This document shows, in pieces, positions 1 to 7,052 of a stretch of DNA of 64,000 nucleotides. The translations under genes and the position numbers were made by a program. How positions within the stretch are numbered: position 1 is the stretch's first letter; each line of letters starts with the position of its first letter. A model generated the notes under the pieces. That model saw only the letters and a program-made list of their open reading frames with translations. It had not been told where the DNA came from and did not search any database. The stretch comes from Jejuia sp049889775 (GTDB taxonomy: Bacteria > Bacteroidota > Bacteroidia > Flavobacteriales > Flavobacteriaceae): assembly GCA_049889775.1 (NCBI GenBank), contig JBMHCT010000046.1, forward strand, positions 62,001-126,000, in the 5' to 3' direction.

Positions 1-583
1 CTATTTGGTTAATAAATTGATTAATTTTTCCATTTTTAAAAGTTACCACACCACCAATACCTAGCTTCATATTATAAGATATTGCCTTATGTGCTTGTTC
101 AAGAGTTCCTGTAAAACAATGAAAAATACCAAAGAGGTTGTTGTCTTTTTCAGATTCAAGCACTTCAAAAATCTCACCAAATGCTTCCCTACAGTGGATT
201 ACTATGGGTAAGCGATATTTCTTTGCTAGTTCAATTTGATATTTAAAGGCTTTTTTTTGAATTTCTAAAGTTGAAGTATCCCAATACAAATCAACACCTA
301 TTTCACCAACAGCATAAAAATGTCGTTTTGCCAGCATTTCCTCTACATGATTGAGCTCTTCTAAATAATTTTCTTTTACATGGGTAGGGTGTAAGCCCAT
401 CATTAAAAACACTTCTTTTGGAAAATCTTTTTCTAATTGAAACATGGCATTTGTGTAGGTGGAATCTATAGCGGGAACAAAAAATCGGGATACACCTTGA
501 TGTAATGCTCTTTTAATCATTTCATGTCTATCTTCTTCAAATGCTTCGCTGTATAAATGTGTATGCGTATCTGTTATTATCAA
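1..583 (-). CDS. TatD family metal-dependent hydrolase (partial, 3' end outside window)
   Basis: A continuous reading frame runs from a TTG codon at 583 to the window edge (194 codons). The N-terminus reads IITDTHTHLY, the TatD-type metal-binding HxH motif. Further motifs follow the family order: MGLHPTHV, the metal-ligand Glu in YAVGEIGVDLYWD, and VIHCREAF, then FHCFTG. TatD proteins are about 255 residues, so roughly 60 residues are missing. Members are TIM-barrel metal-dependent 3'-5' exonucleases or deoxyribonucleases, probably cytoplasmic. No ATG lies near the expected start, so the TTG is chosen by homology of the first residues. It is divergent from the retropepsin-like gene at 652. 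TACTTTTA at 606-613 read on the minus strand (TAAAAGTA on plus) could be a weak -7 element. Confidence 0.9.
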   Translation of the reverse strand, partial: MIITDTHTHLYSEAFEEDRHEMIKRALHQGVSRFFVPAIDSTYTNAMFQLEKDFPKEVFLMMGLHPTHVKENYLEELNHVEEMLAKRHFYAVGEIGVDLYWDTSTLEIQKKAFKYQIELAKKYRLPIVIHCREAFGEIFEVLESEKDNNLFGIFHCFTGTLEQAHKAISYNMKLGIGGVVTFKNGKINQFINQI

Positions 584-628
584 GATGCTTTAAACTTTGT
601 TTCTGTAAAAGTAATTGATTTTATAAAT

Positions 629-636
629 TATATTTG
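629..636 (+). promoter_or_regulatory. Bacteroidota -7 promoter element (TATATTTG)
   Basis: The octamer matches TAnnTTTG exactly and ends 15 bases before the ATG at 652. It predicts a very short leader and rules out the in-frame TTG at 634 as the start, because that codon lies inside the promoter. No good TTG -33 box at the usual spacing is seen. Confidence 0.5.
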
Positions 637-651
637 TTCAAAATAGATATA

Positions 652-1095
652 ATGGACACCTCTCTTCAAGATTATCTTTTAAACAAAGGATATGCTAAAA
701 TAAAATTACATCTCACCAAAACGAATCATTTTGAAATAAAGGCGACAATAAACGGAAAAAAGGGTTTGTTTATTTTAGATACAGGTGCATCGAGTTCTTG
801 TGTTGGTTTTGAGGCTATTGAACGTTTTAATTTGAAGGTTAAAGACTCGAATATTTTGGCTGCAGGTGCTGGAGCTACCGATATGGAAACAAAAATGTCA
901 AGAAAAAACAAGGTTAAAATTGGCAAGTGGAATCATGATAAAGTGGTTTTAGTATTATTTAATTTAGTGCACGTAAATACTGCATTGGTGAATCATAATT
1001 CTAAACCAGTTGATGGTATTATTGGAGCAGATATTTTAAAAAGAGGTAAGGCGATAATTGATTATGAAAAAAAATATCTATATTTAAAATTGTAA
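652..1095 (+). CDS. Retropepsin-like aspartic protease family protein
   Basis: The product has 147 residues from the ATG at 652. The active-site motif LDTGAS lies at residues 42-47, with Asp43 as the expected catalytic residue. The C-terminal half has IIGADILKRG, matching the second conserved hydrophobic-Gly element of single-domain retropepsins (clan AA). Such proteins act as homodimers, each chain giving one Asp. No signal peptide or membrane segment is visible, so a cytoplasmic location is likely. An upstream in-frame TTG at 634 would add MFKIDI but sits inside the -7 box, so the ATG is preferred. The substrate is unknown. It ends 45 bases before the response regulator, and co-transcription is possible. 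Confidence 0.8.
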   Translation: MDTSLQDYLLNKGYAKIKLHLTKTNHFEIKATINGKKGLFILDTGASSSCVGFEAIERFNLKVKDSNILAAGAGATDMETKMSRKNKVKIGKWNHDKVVLVLFNLVHVNTALVNHNSKPVDGIIGADILKRGKAIIDYEKKYLYLKL

Positions 1096-1140
1096 GTTGC
1101 GTCTTACTTAAATATTAATAGCAAATTTATCCCTAAGTAC

Positions 1141-1770
1141 ATGGCCACATCAATTGTGATAGCTGATGATCATCCTCTAATGTTACGAGGGTTGACTGAC
1201 TTCTTGCAATCCAAAGGATATAATATTGTGGGTAGTGCAGGAGATGGTAAAAGTGCTTATAATCTTATTGTTAAGTACAAGCCAAAAATAGCTATTTTGG
1301 ATATTAGAATGCCTTATAAAACAGGGTTGGAAATTGCAGAAGAGGTACAAAGAAACTGTCTTTCCACTAAAATTATACTCATAACTTTTGATAAGGAGGA
1401 AGAGCTTTATGATAAAGCTTTAGAGAATGGAGTATATGGGTATATTTTAAAGGAATTTGCAGTTGAAGAGATTGAAACTTGTATTGCCCATGTTGAAAAA
1501 GGGCACGCTTATTTTAGTAAAGAGATTGCCGAATATTTAAACCATAACGTACAAGAGAGACCTAAAGTTTTAGATTTACTTACAAAGTCTGAACTAAAAA
1601 TCGTAAAGTTAATTTCTGAAAACAGAACCTCTTCGGAAATAGCAAAAGACTTATCAATTTCTCCAAGAACTGTAGATAAACATCGCAGTAATATTGTAGC
1701 TAAGCTAAACTTAAGTAATAAACCAACAGCCCTATCTGTCTGGGCATCTTTAAATAAAAATTTTTTGTAA
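1141..1770 (+). CDS. LuxR/NarL-family response regulator
   Basis: The product has 209 residues: a receiver domain at about 4-120 and a LuxR-type helix-turn-helix at about 146-200. Receiver residues are intact: acidic pocket Asp9-Asp10, phospho-acceptor Asp54 in LDIRMP, Thr82 and Lys104. The HTH has TKSELKIVKLI, SSEIAKDLSISPRTVDKH and a typical dimerisation helix. It should bind DNA as a phosphorylation-dependent dimer. No histidine kinase gene lies in the flanking sequence, so it looks like an orphan regulator here. The stop codon is immediately followed by an inverted repeat (TACGTA arms) that recurs 146 bases on. An autoregulatory or local target role is an inference. Confidence 0.93.
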   Translation: MATSIVIADDHPLMLRGLTDFLQSKGYNIVGSAGDGKSAYNLIVKYKPKIAILDIRMPYKTGLEIAEEVQRNCLSTKIILITFDKEEELYDKALENGVYGYILKEFAVEEIETCIAHVEKGHAYFSKEIAEYLNHNVQERPKVLDLLTKSELKIVKLISENRTSSEIAKDLSISPRTVDKHRSNIVAKLNLSNKPTALSVWASLNKNFL

Positions 1771-1795
1771 AATACGTACAAGTACGTATTTTTTT
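1769..1795 (+). terminator. Hairpin plus T-run after response regulator; also a TACGTA inverted repeat
   Basis: AATACGTA and TACGTATT arms flank a 4-base centre, followed by seven Ts. It can terminate the upstream gene. The same arms recur at 1919-1934, so a DNA-binding role is also likely. Confidence 0.55.
1773..1788. promoter_or_regulatory. Candidate operator A (TACGTA inverted repeat)
   Basis: TACGTA-CAAG-TACGTA is a 16-base dyad. Its centre lies 31.5 bases before a -7-like box (TAGTTTTA, 1812-1819). Operator B shows exactly the same geometry. LuxR/NarL regulators bind such dyads, and the gene just upstream encodes one. Binding is inferred. Confidence 0.4.
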
Positions 1796-1824
1796 CCATC
1801 TAATATTGATGTAGTTTTACCCTG

Positions 1825-1890
1825 CTATTAATTAGTTCTTAGGGAGAATTATTAGAAAGTCCTAGTATTAAATATCTAGGGCTTTCGCAT
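1825..1890 (+). ncRNA. Candidate small RNA A
   Basis: It lies downstream of operator A and the -7-like box. It begins in CTATTAAT, shared with unit B, and ends in an 11-bp stem (1855-1865 with 1876-1886, one G-U pair). A good T-run is lacking, so this copy is the weaker one. No open frame of note is present. The transcript boundaries are guessed from promoter spacing. Confidence 0.3.
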
Positions 1891-1918
1891 TTTATATATG
1901 ATTTGAAAACATAAAAAA

Positions 1919-1934
1919 TACGTAGAACTGCGTA
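1919..1934. promoter_or_regulatory. Candidate operator B (TACGTA/TGCGTA inverted repeat)
   Basis: TACGTA-GAAC-TGCGTA is a second dyad 146 bases after operator A. Its centre is 31.5 bases from TAATTTTA (1958-1965), as in unit A. A and T runs flank it, so it could also act as a hairpin terminator for unit A. Confidence 0.4.
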
Positions 1935-1970
1935 TTTTTTTTAAAAGTCTTCTTTAGTAATTTTACAAAG

Positions 1971-2036
1971 CTATTAATCAATTTCTTTTCTTAAGAGAAT
2001 TTAAAAACTCCATGTGGTAATAGCATGGAGTTTTTT
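1971..2036 (+). ncRNA. Candidate small RNA B with intrinsic terminator
   Basis: The predicted 66-base transcript starts at CTATTAAT, 52 bases from the start of operator B. It ends in a clean intrinsic terminator: ACTCCATG-type stem (about 2003-2014 with 2024-2036) and six Ts. Sequence and spacing match unit A although the terminal stem sequence differs, which suggests a duplicated promoter-RNA cassette. No coding potential is seen. Confidence 0.4.
2003..2036 (+). terminator. Intrinsic terminator of unit B
   Basis: AAAAACTCCATG pairs with CATGGAGTTTTTT around a 9-base loop. The stem is uninterrupted and the T-run follows directly. Confidence 0.7.
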
Positions 2037-2067
2037 AGTCTTATAGAATAATATTATTAATCCATTT

Positions 2068-2169
2068 ATGAAACCCATTGAAACCTTTCTCAATAAATCA
2101 AGACTTATTGGTTTGGGAGTACTAATAGTAGCTACCATTGCCTTTAATTTATTTGTAATTATTTTTTAA
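2068..2169 (+). CDS. Possible 33-residue single-span membrane protein
   Basis: The frame starts with ATG and encodes 33 residues: a polar start (MKPIETFLNKSR) and then one long hydrophobic segment (LIGLGVLIVATIAFNLFVII) to the stop. The composition is that of a real small membrane protein rather than random AT-rich DNA. It lies between the unit B terminator and the strong terminator at 2195. No ribosome binding site or promoter is clear, and no family is recognised. It could be fortuitous. Confidence 0.35.
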   Translation: MKPIETFLNKSRLIGLGVLIVATIAFNLFVIIF

Positions 2170-2194
2170 TTTTTTTCGGTTAGTCAGAGAAAAG

Positions 2195-2228
2195 CAAAGC
2201 CCCGAAACAAATATGTTTCGGGGCTTTG
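2195..2228. terminator. Bidirectional intrinsic terminator
   Basis: A perfect 15-bp stem (CAAAGCCCCGAAACA and its complement) encloses a 4-base loop. It sits between convergent units, with atpC ending at 2250. Confidence 0.85.
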
Positions 2229-2249
2229 TATAGTTATTATAAAAACAAT

Positions 2250-2525
2250 CTAATCTGCTAGGACAATTATTTTATTGTCTTTCATTTCTATTGTTCCAGA
2301 ACTAATTTTGAGAGCAAAACCTTTATCTGTTTTTGAAAATTTTGATTCTACATCTTCTTCTAAAGTAACATTGCCAGAAATTTTAACCAAACCATCTTTC
2401 AATATTGAAACGATAGGGGCATGATTATTTAGCATTTCAAATTCTCCATTTACTCCTGGAACAGCTACAGAATCTACCTCGCCGGTAAATAAAGTTGCTT
2501 CAGGTGATACAATTTCTAGATACAT
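2250..2525 (-). CDS. atpC: ATP synthase F1 epsilon subunit
   Basis: The product has 91 residues. It is the central-stalk subunit that couples the c-ring to the F1 catalytic head. It carries the N-terminal beta-sandwich signature: SPEATLFTGEVDSVAVPG, then NGEFEMLNNHAPIVSIL. The chain ends after the beta domain, so the C-terminal helical hairpin seen in about 135-residue homologues is absent. This short form is usual in Bacteroidota. It follows atpD by 42 bases on the same strand. The rest of the atp genes are not adjacent, again usual for this group. Confidence 0.93.
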   Translation of the reverse strand: MYLEIVSPEATLFTGEVDSVAVPGVNGEFEMLNNHAPIVSILKDGLVKISGNVTLEEDVESKFSKTDKGFALKISSGTIEMKDNKIIVLAD

Positions 2526-2567
2526 AAATTTTTAATTAATAATTAATAATTGTCAATTATTAATTGA

Positions 2568-4076
2568 TTAGGCTTCAGCTAACATTTTTTCTCCAGCTTC
2601 AATCGCATCATCGATAGTACCTTTAAGGTTAAAAGCTGCTTCAGGAAGGTGATCTAATTCACCATCCATAATCATGTTAAATCCTTTAATAGTTTCTTTA
2701 ATATCCACCAATACCCCAGGTATACCAGTAAACTGCTCTGCTACATGGAATGGTTGAGATAAGAAACGTTGCACACGACGTGCTCTAGATACCGCTAATT
2801 TATCCTCTTCTGATAATTCTTCCATACCAAGAATAGCAATGATATCTTGTAATTCTTTATAACGTTGTAATAACTCTTTTACACGTTGCGCACAATTATA
2901 ATGATCATCACCTAAAATATCGGCAGTTAAAATTCTTGACGTAGAATCTAATGGGTCCACCGCTGGGTAAATTCCAAGCTCAGCAATTTTACGAGACAAT
3001 ACTGTTGTGGCATCTAAGTGGGCAAATGTTGTTGCCGGCGCAGGATCCGTTAAATCATCCGCAGGTACGTAAACCGCCTGTACAGATGTAATCGATCCCT
3101 TTTTAGTAGAAGTAATACGCTCTTGCATCGCACCCATCTCTGTTGCCAATGTTGGTTGGTAACCTACCGCAGAAGGCATACGACCAAGAAGTGCAGACAC
3201 CTCAGAACCAGCTTGTGTAAAACGGAAGATGTTATCTACGAAGAATAATACATCTTTCCCTTGACCATCTCCAGCACCATCACGGAAATATTCAGCAATA
3301 GTTAAACCAGATAAAGCCACACGAGCACGTGCTCCAGGAGGCTCATTCATCTGTCCGAATACGAAAGTAGCCTTAGAATCTTTCATTACAGTTTTATCAA
3401 CTTTAGATAAATCCCATCCGCCTTCTTCCATAGAATGCATGAAATCATCACCATATTTGATAATTCCAGATTCAAGCATTTCCCTTAAAAGGTCATTTCC
3501 TTCACGAGTTCTTTCACCTACACCAGCAAATACAGATAAACCACCGTGACCTTTTGCAATATTGTTAATCAACTCTTGAATTAATACTGTTTTACCTACA
3601 CCAGCACCACCAAACAATCCAATTTTACCACCTTTTGCGTAAGGTTCTATCAAATCGATTACTTTGATACCTGTAAATAATACTTCAGTAGAGGTAGATA
3701 AATCTTCAAACTTTGGAGCCTGACGGTGTATTGGCAAACCTTCGTCACCAGTTTTGGGTAAGTCACCCAAACCATCAATAGCATCACCAATTACATTAAA
3801 TAATCGTCCGTAAACATCATCACCAATCGGCATTTGTATTGGAGCACCTGTAGCATGAACTTCTGTTCCTCTGCTTAAACCGTCTGAAGAATCCATTGCG
3901 ATGGTACGAACTGTATCTTCACCAATGTGAGACTGTACTTCTAATACCAAAGTTGAACCATCTGGTCTTTTAATTTCTAATGAATCGTAAATTTTTGGAA
4001 GTTCTGACCCTGCTGCGAATTCAACATCGATAACCGGTCCTACAATTTGTGCAACTTTACCTGTAACTTTAGACAT
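2568..4076 (-). CDS. atpD: ATP synthase F1 beta subunit
   Basis: The product has 502 residues. It is the catalytic subunit of F1, at the inner face of the cytoplasmic membrane. The Walker A motif GGAGVGKTVLI lies near residue 158 and the Walker B region VLFFVDNIFRF near 264. GERTREGNDL carries the catalytic Glu. The signature PAVDPLDSTSR and the DELSEED-loop variant MEELSEEDK are both present. The N-terminus MSKVTGKVAQIVGPVIDVEF is a standard start. A minus-strand -7 element lies about 60 bases upstream. atpD and atpC form a two-gene operon. Confidence 0.98.
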   Translation of the reverse strand: MSKVTGKVAQIVGPVIDVEFAAGSELPKIYDSLEIKRPDGSTLVLEVQSHIGEDTVRTIAMDSSDGLSRGTEVHATGAPIQMPIGDDVYGRLFNVIGDAIDGLGDLPKTGDEGLPIHRQAPKFEDLSTSTEVLFTGIKVIDLIEPYAKGGKIGLFGGAGVGKTVLIQELINNIAKGHGGLSVFAGVGERTREGNDLLREMLESGIIKYGDDFMHSMEEGGWDLSKVDKTVMKDSKATFVFGQMNEPPGARARVALSGLTIAEYFRDGAGDGQGKDVLFFVDNIFRFTQAGSEVSALLGRMPSAVGYQPTLATEMGAMQERITSTKKGSITSVQAVYVPADDLTDPAPATTFAHLDATTVLSRKIAELGIYPAVDPLDSTSRILTADILGDDHYNCAQRVKELLQRYKELQDIIAILGMEELSEEDKLAVSRARRVQRFLSQPFHVAEQFTGIPGVLVDIKETIKGFNMIMDGELDHLPEAAFNLKGTIDDAIEAGEKMLAEA

Positions 4077-4135
4077 TACTTATATGTTTAATATGTTGTG
4101 ATTTAGTTGATAAAACCACGTTTAGTTTTCGCGTG

Positions 4136-4143
4136 CAAAGATA
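4136..4143 (-). promoter_or_regulatory. -7 promoter element for atpD-atpC (TATCTTTG)
   Basis: An exact TAnnTTTG match on the minus strand, giving a leader of about 50 bases before atpD. Confidence 0.55.
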
Positions 4144-4190
4144 TATTTTTTAATTTAAAAAGAAAGTCGAAACTTAAGGTTTTTTACAAT

Positions 4191-4220
4191 AAAAAAGCAC
4201 CCATTTCAATTGGATGCTTT
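4191..4220 (-). terminator. Intrinsic terminator after rplY
   Basis: Read on the minus strand, AAAGCATCC pairs with GGGTGCTTT (one G-U) and six Us follow. It closes the prs-rplY unit 30 bases after the rplY stop. Confidence 0.7.
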
Positions 4221-4249
4221 CTATTAATTTTAAAGAACGGTTTAGTGGT

Positions 4250-4876
4250 TTAAGCCTCTGCAGCTGGTGTTTCAGTTGCTGTAGCTTCAGCGCCTTGCTC
4301 TTCTTCTTCATCATCGTCATCGGCAACCGCAGTTCTAGATGTTTTAATTTGGCAAACAACTGTGTTATCCGTATGTAAGAATCTGTATTTTTCACTATCT
4401 AAATCTCCAACATAAACCTTATCACCAATTTTTAATGGTGTAATATCAATTTCGATAAAATCTGGAAGATTTGCAGGTAATGCTTTTATACGAAGTTTTC
4501 TGTTATTTTTTCTTAAAACACCACCGTTTTTAACACCTTTAGAGTTACCAACTAAGTTTACTGGAATATCTAAAGCAATTTCTTTATCATCAAATAATTG
4601 ATAGAAATCTATATGAAGAATTCTGTCTGTTACAGGATGAAATTGAATATCTTGAAGCACTGCATTTAAAGTTACTCCATTATCTAAGGCAATCACAACT
4701 GTATGCGCATTTGGCGTGTATACAAGTTTAGAGAATGCCAATTCTGGTGCAGAGAAATGCACTGGCTTGTCTCCTCCGTATAATACGCAAGGAACCTGTC
4801 CAGCATTACGCAAGGCCTTTGTTGATTTTTTGCCCACGCTTTCTCTTTGAGATCCGTTAATTGTAATTGATTTCAT
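4250..4876 (-). CDS. rplY: 50S ribosomal protein L25/general stress protein Ctc
   Basis: The product has 208 residues. It is the 5S rRNA-binding L25 protein in the long CTC form. The N-terminal L25 domain has INGSQRESVGKKSTKALRNAGQVPCVLYGG, followed by QDIQFHPVTDRILHIDFYQL. The C-terminal TL5-like domain spans about residues 100-180. The tail is acidic and Ala/Glu-rich (DDDDEEEE then EATATETPAAEA), as usual in this phylum. It starts 31 bases after prs on the same strand, so the pair is probably co-transcribed. Confidence 0.97.
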   Translation of the reverse strand: MKSITINGSQRESVGKKSTKALRNAGQVPCVLYGGDKPVHFSAPELAFSKLVYTPNAHTVVIALDNGVTLNAVLQDIQFHPVTDRILHIDFYQLFDDKEIALDIPVNLVGNSKGVKNGGVLRKNNRKLRIKALPANLPDFIEIDITPLKIGDKVYVGDLDSEKYRFLHTDNTVVCQIKTSRTAVADDDDEEEEQGAEATATETPAAEA

Positions 4877-4907
4877 ATTTATTTATTAATTATTTACTAT
4901 TCATTAT

Positions 4908-5849
4908 TTACATTAAAAATCTTGAGCTTATGGATTTATTGTGATGCACTTTTTGCATAACATCCGAAAACAATTCGGCACAACTTAAAACTCTGATTTT
5001 TTTATTCTTTTGCCTTAGAGGAATAGAATCGGTTGTGATTAATTCTTCTAATTGCGAATTTTTAATTCTCTCATACGCGTTACCTGAAAGAATTGGATGT
5101 GTACATATGGCTCTTACGCTTAAGGCTCCTCTTTCCATCATCAAATCAGCTGCTTTGGTAAGTGTTCCTGCAGTATCCACCATATCATCCACTAAAACTA
5201 CATTTTTCCCAGTAACATCACCAATTAATTCCATATGAGAAATTACATTGGCTTTGGCACGCTGCTTATAACAAATAACCACATCACTTTTTAAAGCTTT
5301 AGAATAAGAATAAGCCCTTTTAGAACCTCCCATATCCGGAGATGCTATAGTTAAGTTATCTAAATTCAAACTTTGTAAGTAAGGCAGAAAAATAGTGGAA
5401 GCAAATAAATGGTCTACTGGTTTTTCAAAGAACCCTTGAATTTGGTCTGCATGCAAATCCATGGTTATAATTCTAGTGGCTCCTGCAGCTTCCAACATTT
5501 TTGCCACTAATTTAGCGGCAATTGGTACTCTCGGTTTATCCTTTCTATCCTGTCTTGCCCAACCAAAATATGGCATCACCGCTGTAATATGTCTTGCAGA
5601 TGCGCGTTTAGCAGCATCAATCATCAACAACATTTCCATTAAATTACGAGGTTCTGGATGCGTGGATCCTATTATAAAAATTCTAGAACCACGAACAGAT
5701 TCCTCATAAGAAGGTTGAAATTCCCCATCACTGTAAGTTGAAGTAATAACATTCCCCAGTTTTTCACCAAAAGCGTCAGCAATTTTTTCTCCTAGCTCTG
5801 TACTTTGTGTACAAGCAAAAATTTTAGCTTCTGTATTTACAACGGCCAT
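4908..5849 (-). CDS. prs: Ribose-phosphate pyrophosphokinase
   Basis: The product has 313 residues. It makes PRPP from ribose 5-phosphate and ATP for nucleotide, His and Trp synthesis. Motifs are intact: YFGWARQDRKDKPRVPI, the catalytic flexible loop; TMDLHADQIQGFF; and the PRPP-binding loop VVLVDDMVDTAGTL. Length fits class I enzymes. The ATG at 5849 begins MAVVNTEAKIFACTQS. A minus-strand TAAATTTG box lies 54 bases upstream. rplY follows in the same direction. Confidence 0.97.
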   Translation of the reverse strand: MAVVNTEAKIFACTQSTELGEKIADAFGEKLGNVITSTYSDGEFQPSYEESVRGSRIFIIGSTHPEPRNLMEMLLMIDAAKRASARHITAVMPYFGWARQDRKDKPRVPIAAKLVAKMLEAAGATRIITMDLHADQIQGFFEKPVDHLFASTIFLPYLQSLNLDNLTIASPDMGGSKRAYSYSKALKSDVVICYKQRAKANVISHMELIGDVTGKNVVLVDDMVDTAGTLTKAADLMMERGALSVRAICTHPILSGNAYERIKNSQLEELITTDSIPLRQKNKKIRVLSCAELFSDVMQKVHHNKSISSRFLM

Positions 5850-5902
5850 GGTTAACTGGTTGTTTTGTAGTACATAAGACTACAGGATTTTTAAACGAGG
5901 TG

Positions 5903-5910
5903 CAAATTTA
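5903..5910 (-). promoter_or_regulatory. -7 promoter element for prs-rplY (TAAATTTG)
   Basis: An exact TAnnTTTG match on the minus strand upstream of prs. Confidence 0.55.
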
Positions 5911-5974
5911 TACATTTATTTTAACCTGAAAAGTATATTCCCACTAATTTTGATTGTATTTCGAGAAAAAAAAT

Positions 5975-5982
5975 TATTTTTG
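5975..5982 (+). promoter_or_regulatory. -7 promoter element for tRNA-Leu (TATTTTTG)
   Basis: An exact TAnnTTTG match. TTG at 5954-5956 stands 18 bases upstream, the expected -33 position. The tRNA begins 14 bases downstream. Confidence 0.65.
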
Positions 5983-5995
5983 CTGTCCAATTTTA

Positions 5996-6077
5996 GCTCA
6001 AGTGGCGGAATTGGTAGACGCGCTGGATTCAAAATCCAGTTCCTTCGGGAGTGTGGGTTCGATTCCCACCTTGAGTA
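5996..6077 (+). tRNA. tRNA-Leu (anticodon CAA)
   Basis: The cloverleaf is complete. GCTCAAG and CTTGAGT form the acceptor stem, with a G-U first pair. The D arm holds GGTAGAC. The anticodon stem CTGGA/TCCAG encloses loop TTCAAAA, giving CAA, which reads UUG. A long class II variable arm closes with CC-TTCG-GG. GTGGG-TTCGATT-CCCAC is the T arm. The terminal CCA is not encoded. Confidence 0.97.
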
Positions 6078-6080
6078 CAT

Positions 6081-6111
6081 AAAACCTGCTAATTACGTTA
6101 GCAGGTTTTTT
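6081..6111 (+). terminator. Intrinsic terminator after tRNA-Leu
   Basis: AACCTGCTAA pairs with TTAGCAGGTT around a 5-base loop and six Ts follow. Confidence 0.8.
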
Positions 6112-6152
6112 ATTTGTACTTTACTAATCTAAAATTCATCAACTTCAAACTT

Positions 6153-7052
6153 ATGAGAACCTTCCTTTTAACTGTATTTACATTTTTTGTAAGCTGTAAA
6201 CAGAACACTGATAATTCATTTAAGGCTAATAAAGAAGAATGGATTAAGTTATTCAATGGCAAAGACTTATCTGGCTGGAACATAAAATTTACAGGTGAAG
6301 ATTTAGGTGTCAATTATAAAGAGACCTTTGTAGTTGATGATAGTCTACTAAGAATTAAGTATGACAACTATGAAAATTTCGAAAACAAGTTTGCTCATAT
6401 TTACTACAACACACCTTTTTCTTATTATAAGTTAAAGTTTGATTATCGCTTTACTGGAAAACAAACCTCTGGCGGCTCGCATTGGAATGTGCGTAATAGC
6501 GGTGTAATGTTACATTCACAATCAGCAGAAAGTAATGCATTTAATCAAAATTTTCCAGTTTCTATAGAATTGCAACTTTTAGGTGGTTTAGACGATGAAA
6601 AAGAGCGCACTACAGGAAATGTTTGTACCCCAGGAACTGCAATTGTTCTGGGAGATACTATTAATTATAAGCATTGTATAAAATCGAATTCTAAAACTTA
6701 CTTTGGAGACCAATGGGTACATGCAGAAGCCGTTGTTCTAGGTGGCGACTCTATGACTTTTATTATTGAAAAGGATACCGTACTCCAGTTTATATTACCA
6801 CAAATTGGAGAAACAAAACCTAATGCTTACTACAAGGGTGAAAACTGGACCAATTGGGGTATGAACCCTGAAGACTGGAATATGAAAGCTGGTGCTATTT
6901 TAACTGAAGGTTATATTGCTTTACAAGCAGAAAGCCATCCTGTAGATTTTAAAGATATTGAACTACTCGATCTTTGTGGTTGTATGGATACTAAAGCAAA
7001 AAATTACAAATCCTATTACAAAAAGCATAACCCAGAAGCTTGTATCTATTGA
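6153..7052 (+). CDS. DUF1080 (3-keto-disaccharide hydrolase-like) lipoprotein with Cys-rich tail
   Basis: The product has 299 residues from the ATG at 6153. The N-terminus MRTFLLTVFTFFVSCKQN is a lipoprotein signal with a lipobox Cys near 15. EEWIKLFNGKDLSGWNIKFTG is the hallmark start of DUF1080, a concanavalin-like fold related to GH16. Later parts include GVMLHSQS, IELQLLGG and GYIALQAESHPVDFKDIELL. Some relatives hydrolyse 3-keto-glycosides; the substrate here is unknown. The last 25 residues (CGCMDTKAKNYKSYY ... EAC) resemble the GCMDPxAxNYxP-type Cys repeats of secreted Bacteroidota proteins. Earlier in-frame non-ATG starts lie in the tRNA terminator and are rejected. Its 3' end overlaps the convergent neighbour by 7 bases. 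Confidence 0.85.
   Translation: MRTFLLTVFTFFVSCKQNTDNSFKANKEEWIKLFNGKDLSGWNIKFTGEDLGVNYKETFVVDDSLLRIKYDNYENFENKFAHIYYNTPFSYYKLKFDYRFTGKQTSGGSHWNVRNSGVMLHSQSAESNAFNQNFPVSIELQLLGGLDDEKERTTGNVCTPGTAIVLGDTINYKHCIKSNSKTYFGDQWVHAEAVVLGGDSMTFIIEKDTVLQFILPQIGETKPNAYYKGENWTNWGMNPEDWNMKAGAILTEGYIALQAESHPVDFKDIELLDLCGCMDTKAKNYKSYYKKHNPEACIY

Noticed and set aside
2250..2525. Truncation of atpC
   Set aside because: The missing C-terminal helices looked like a truncation, but the short epsilon form is normal in Bacteroidota.
4174..4395. 73-codon minus-strand frame
   Set aside because: It overlaps the end of rplY and its terminator in another frame and shows no family features.
5950..6132. 60-codon plus-strand frame
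   Set aside because: It runs across tRNA-Leu and is not a protein gene.
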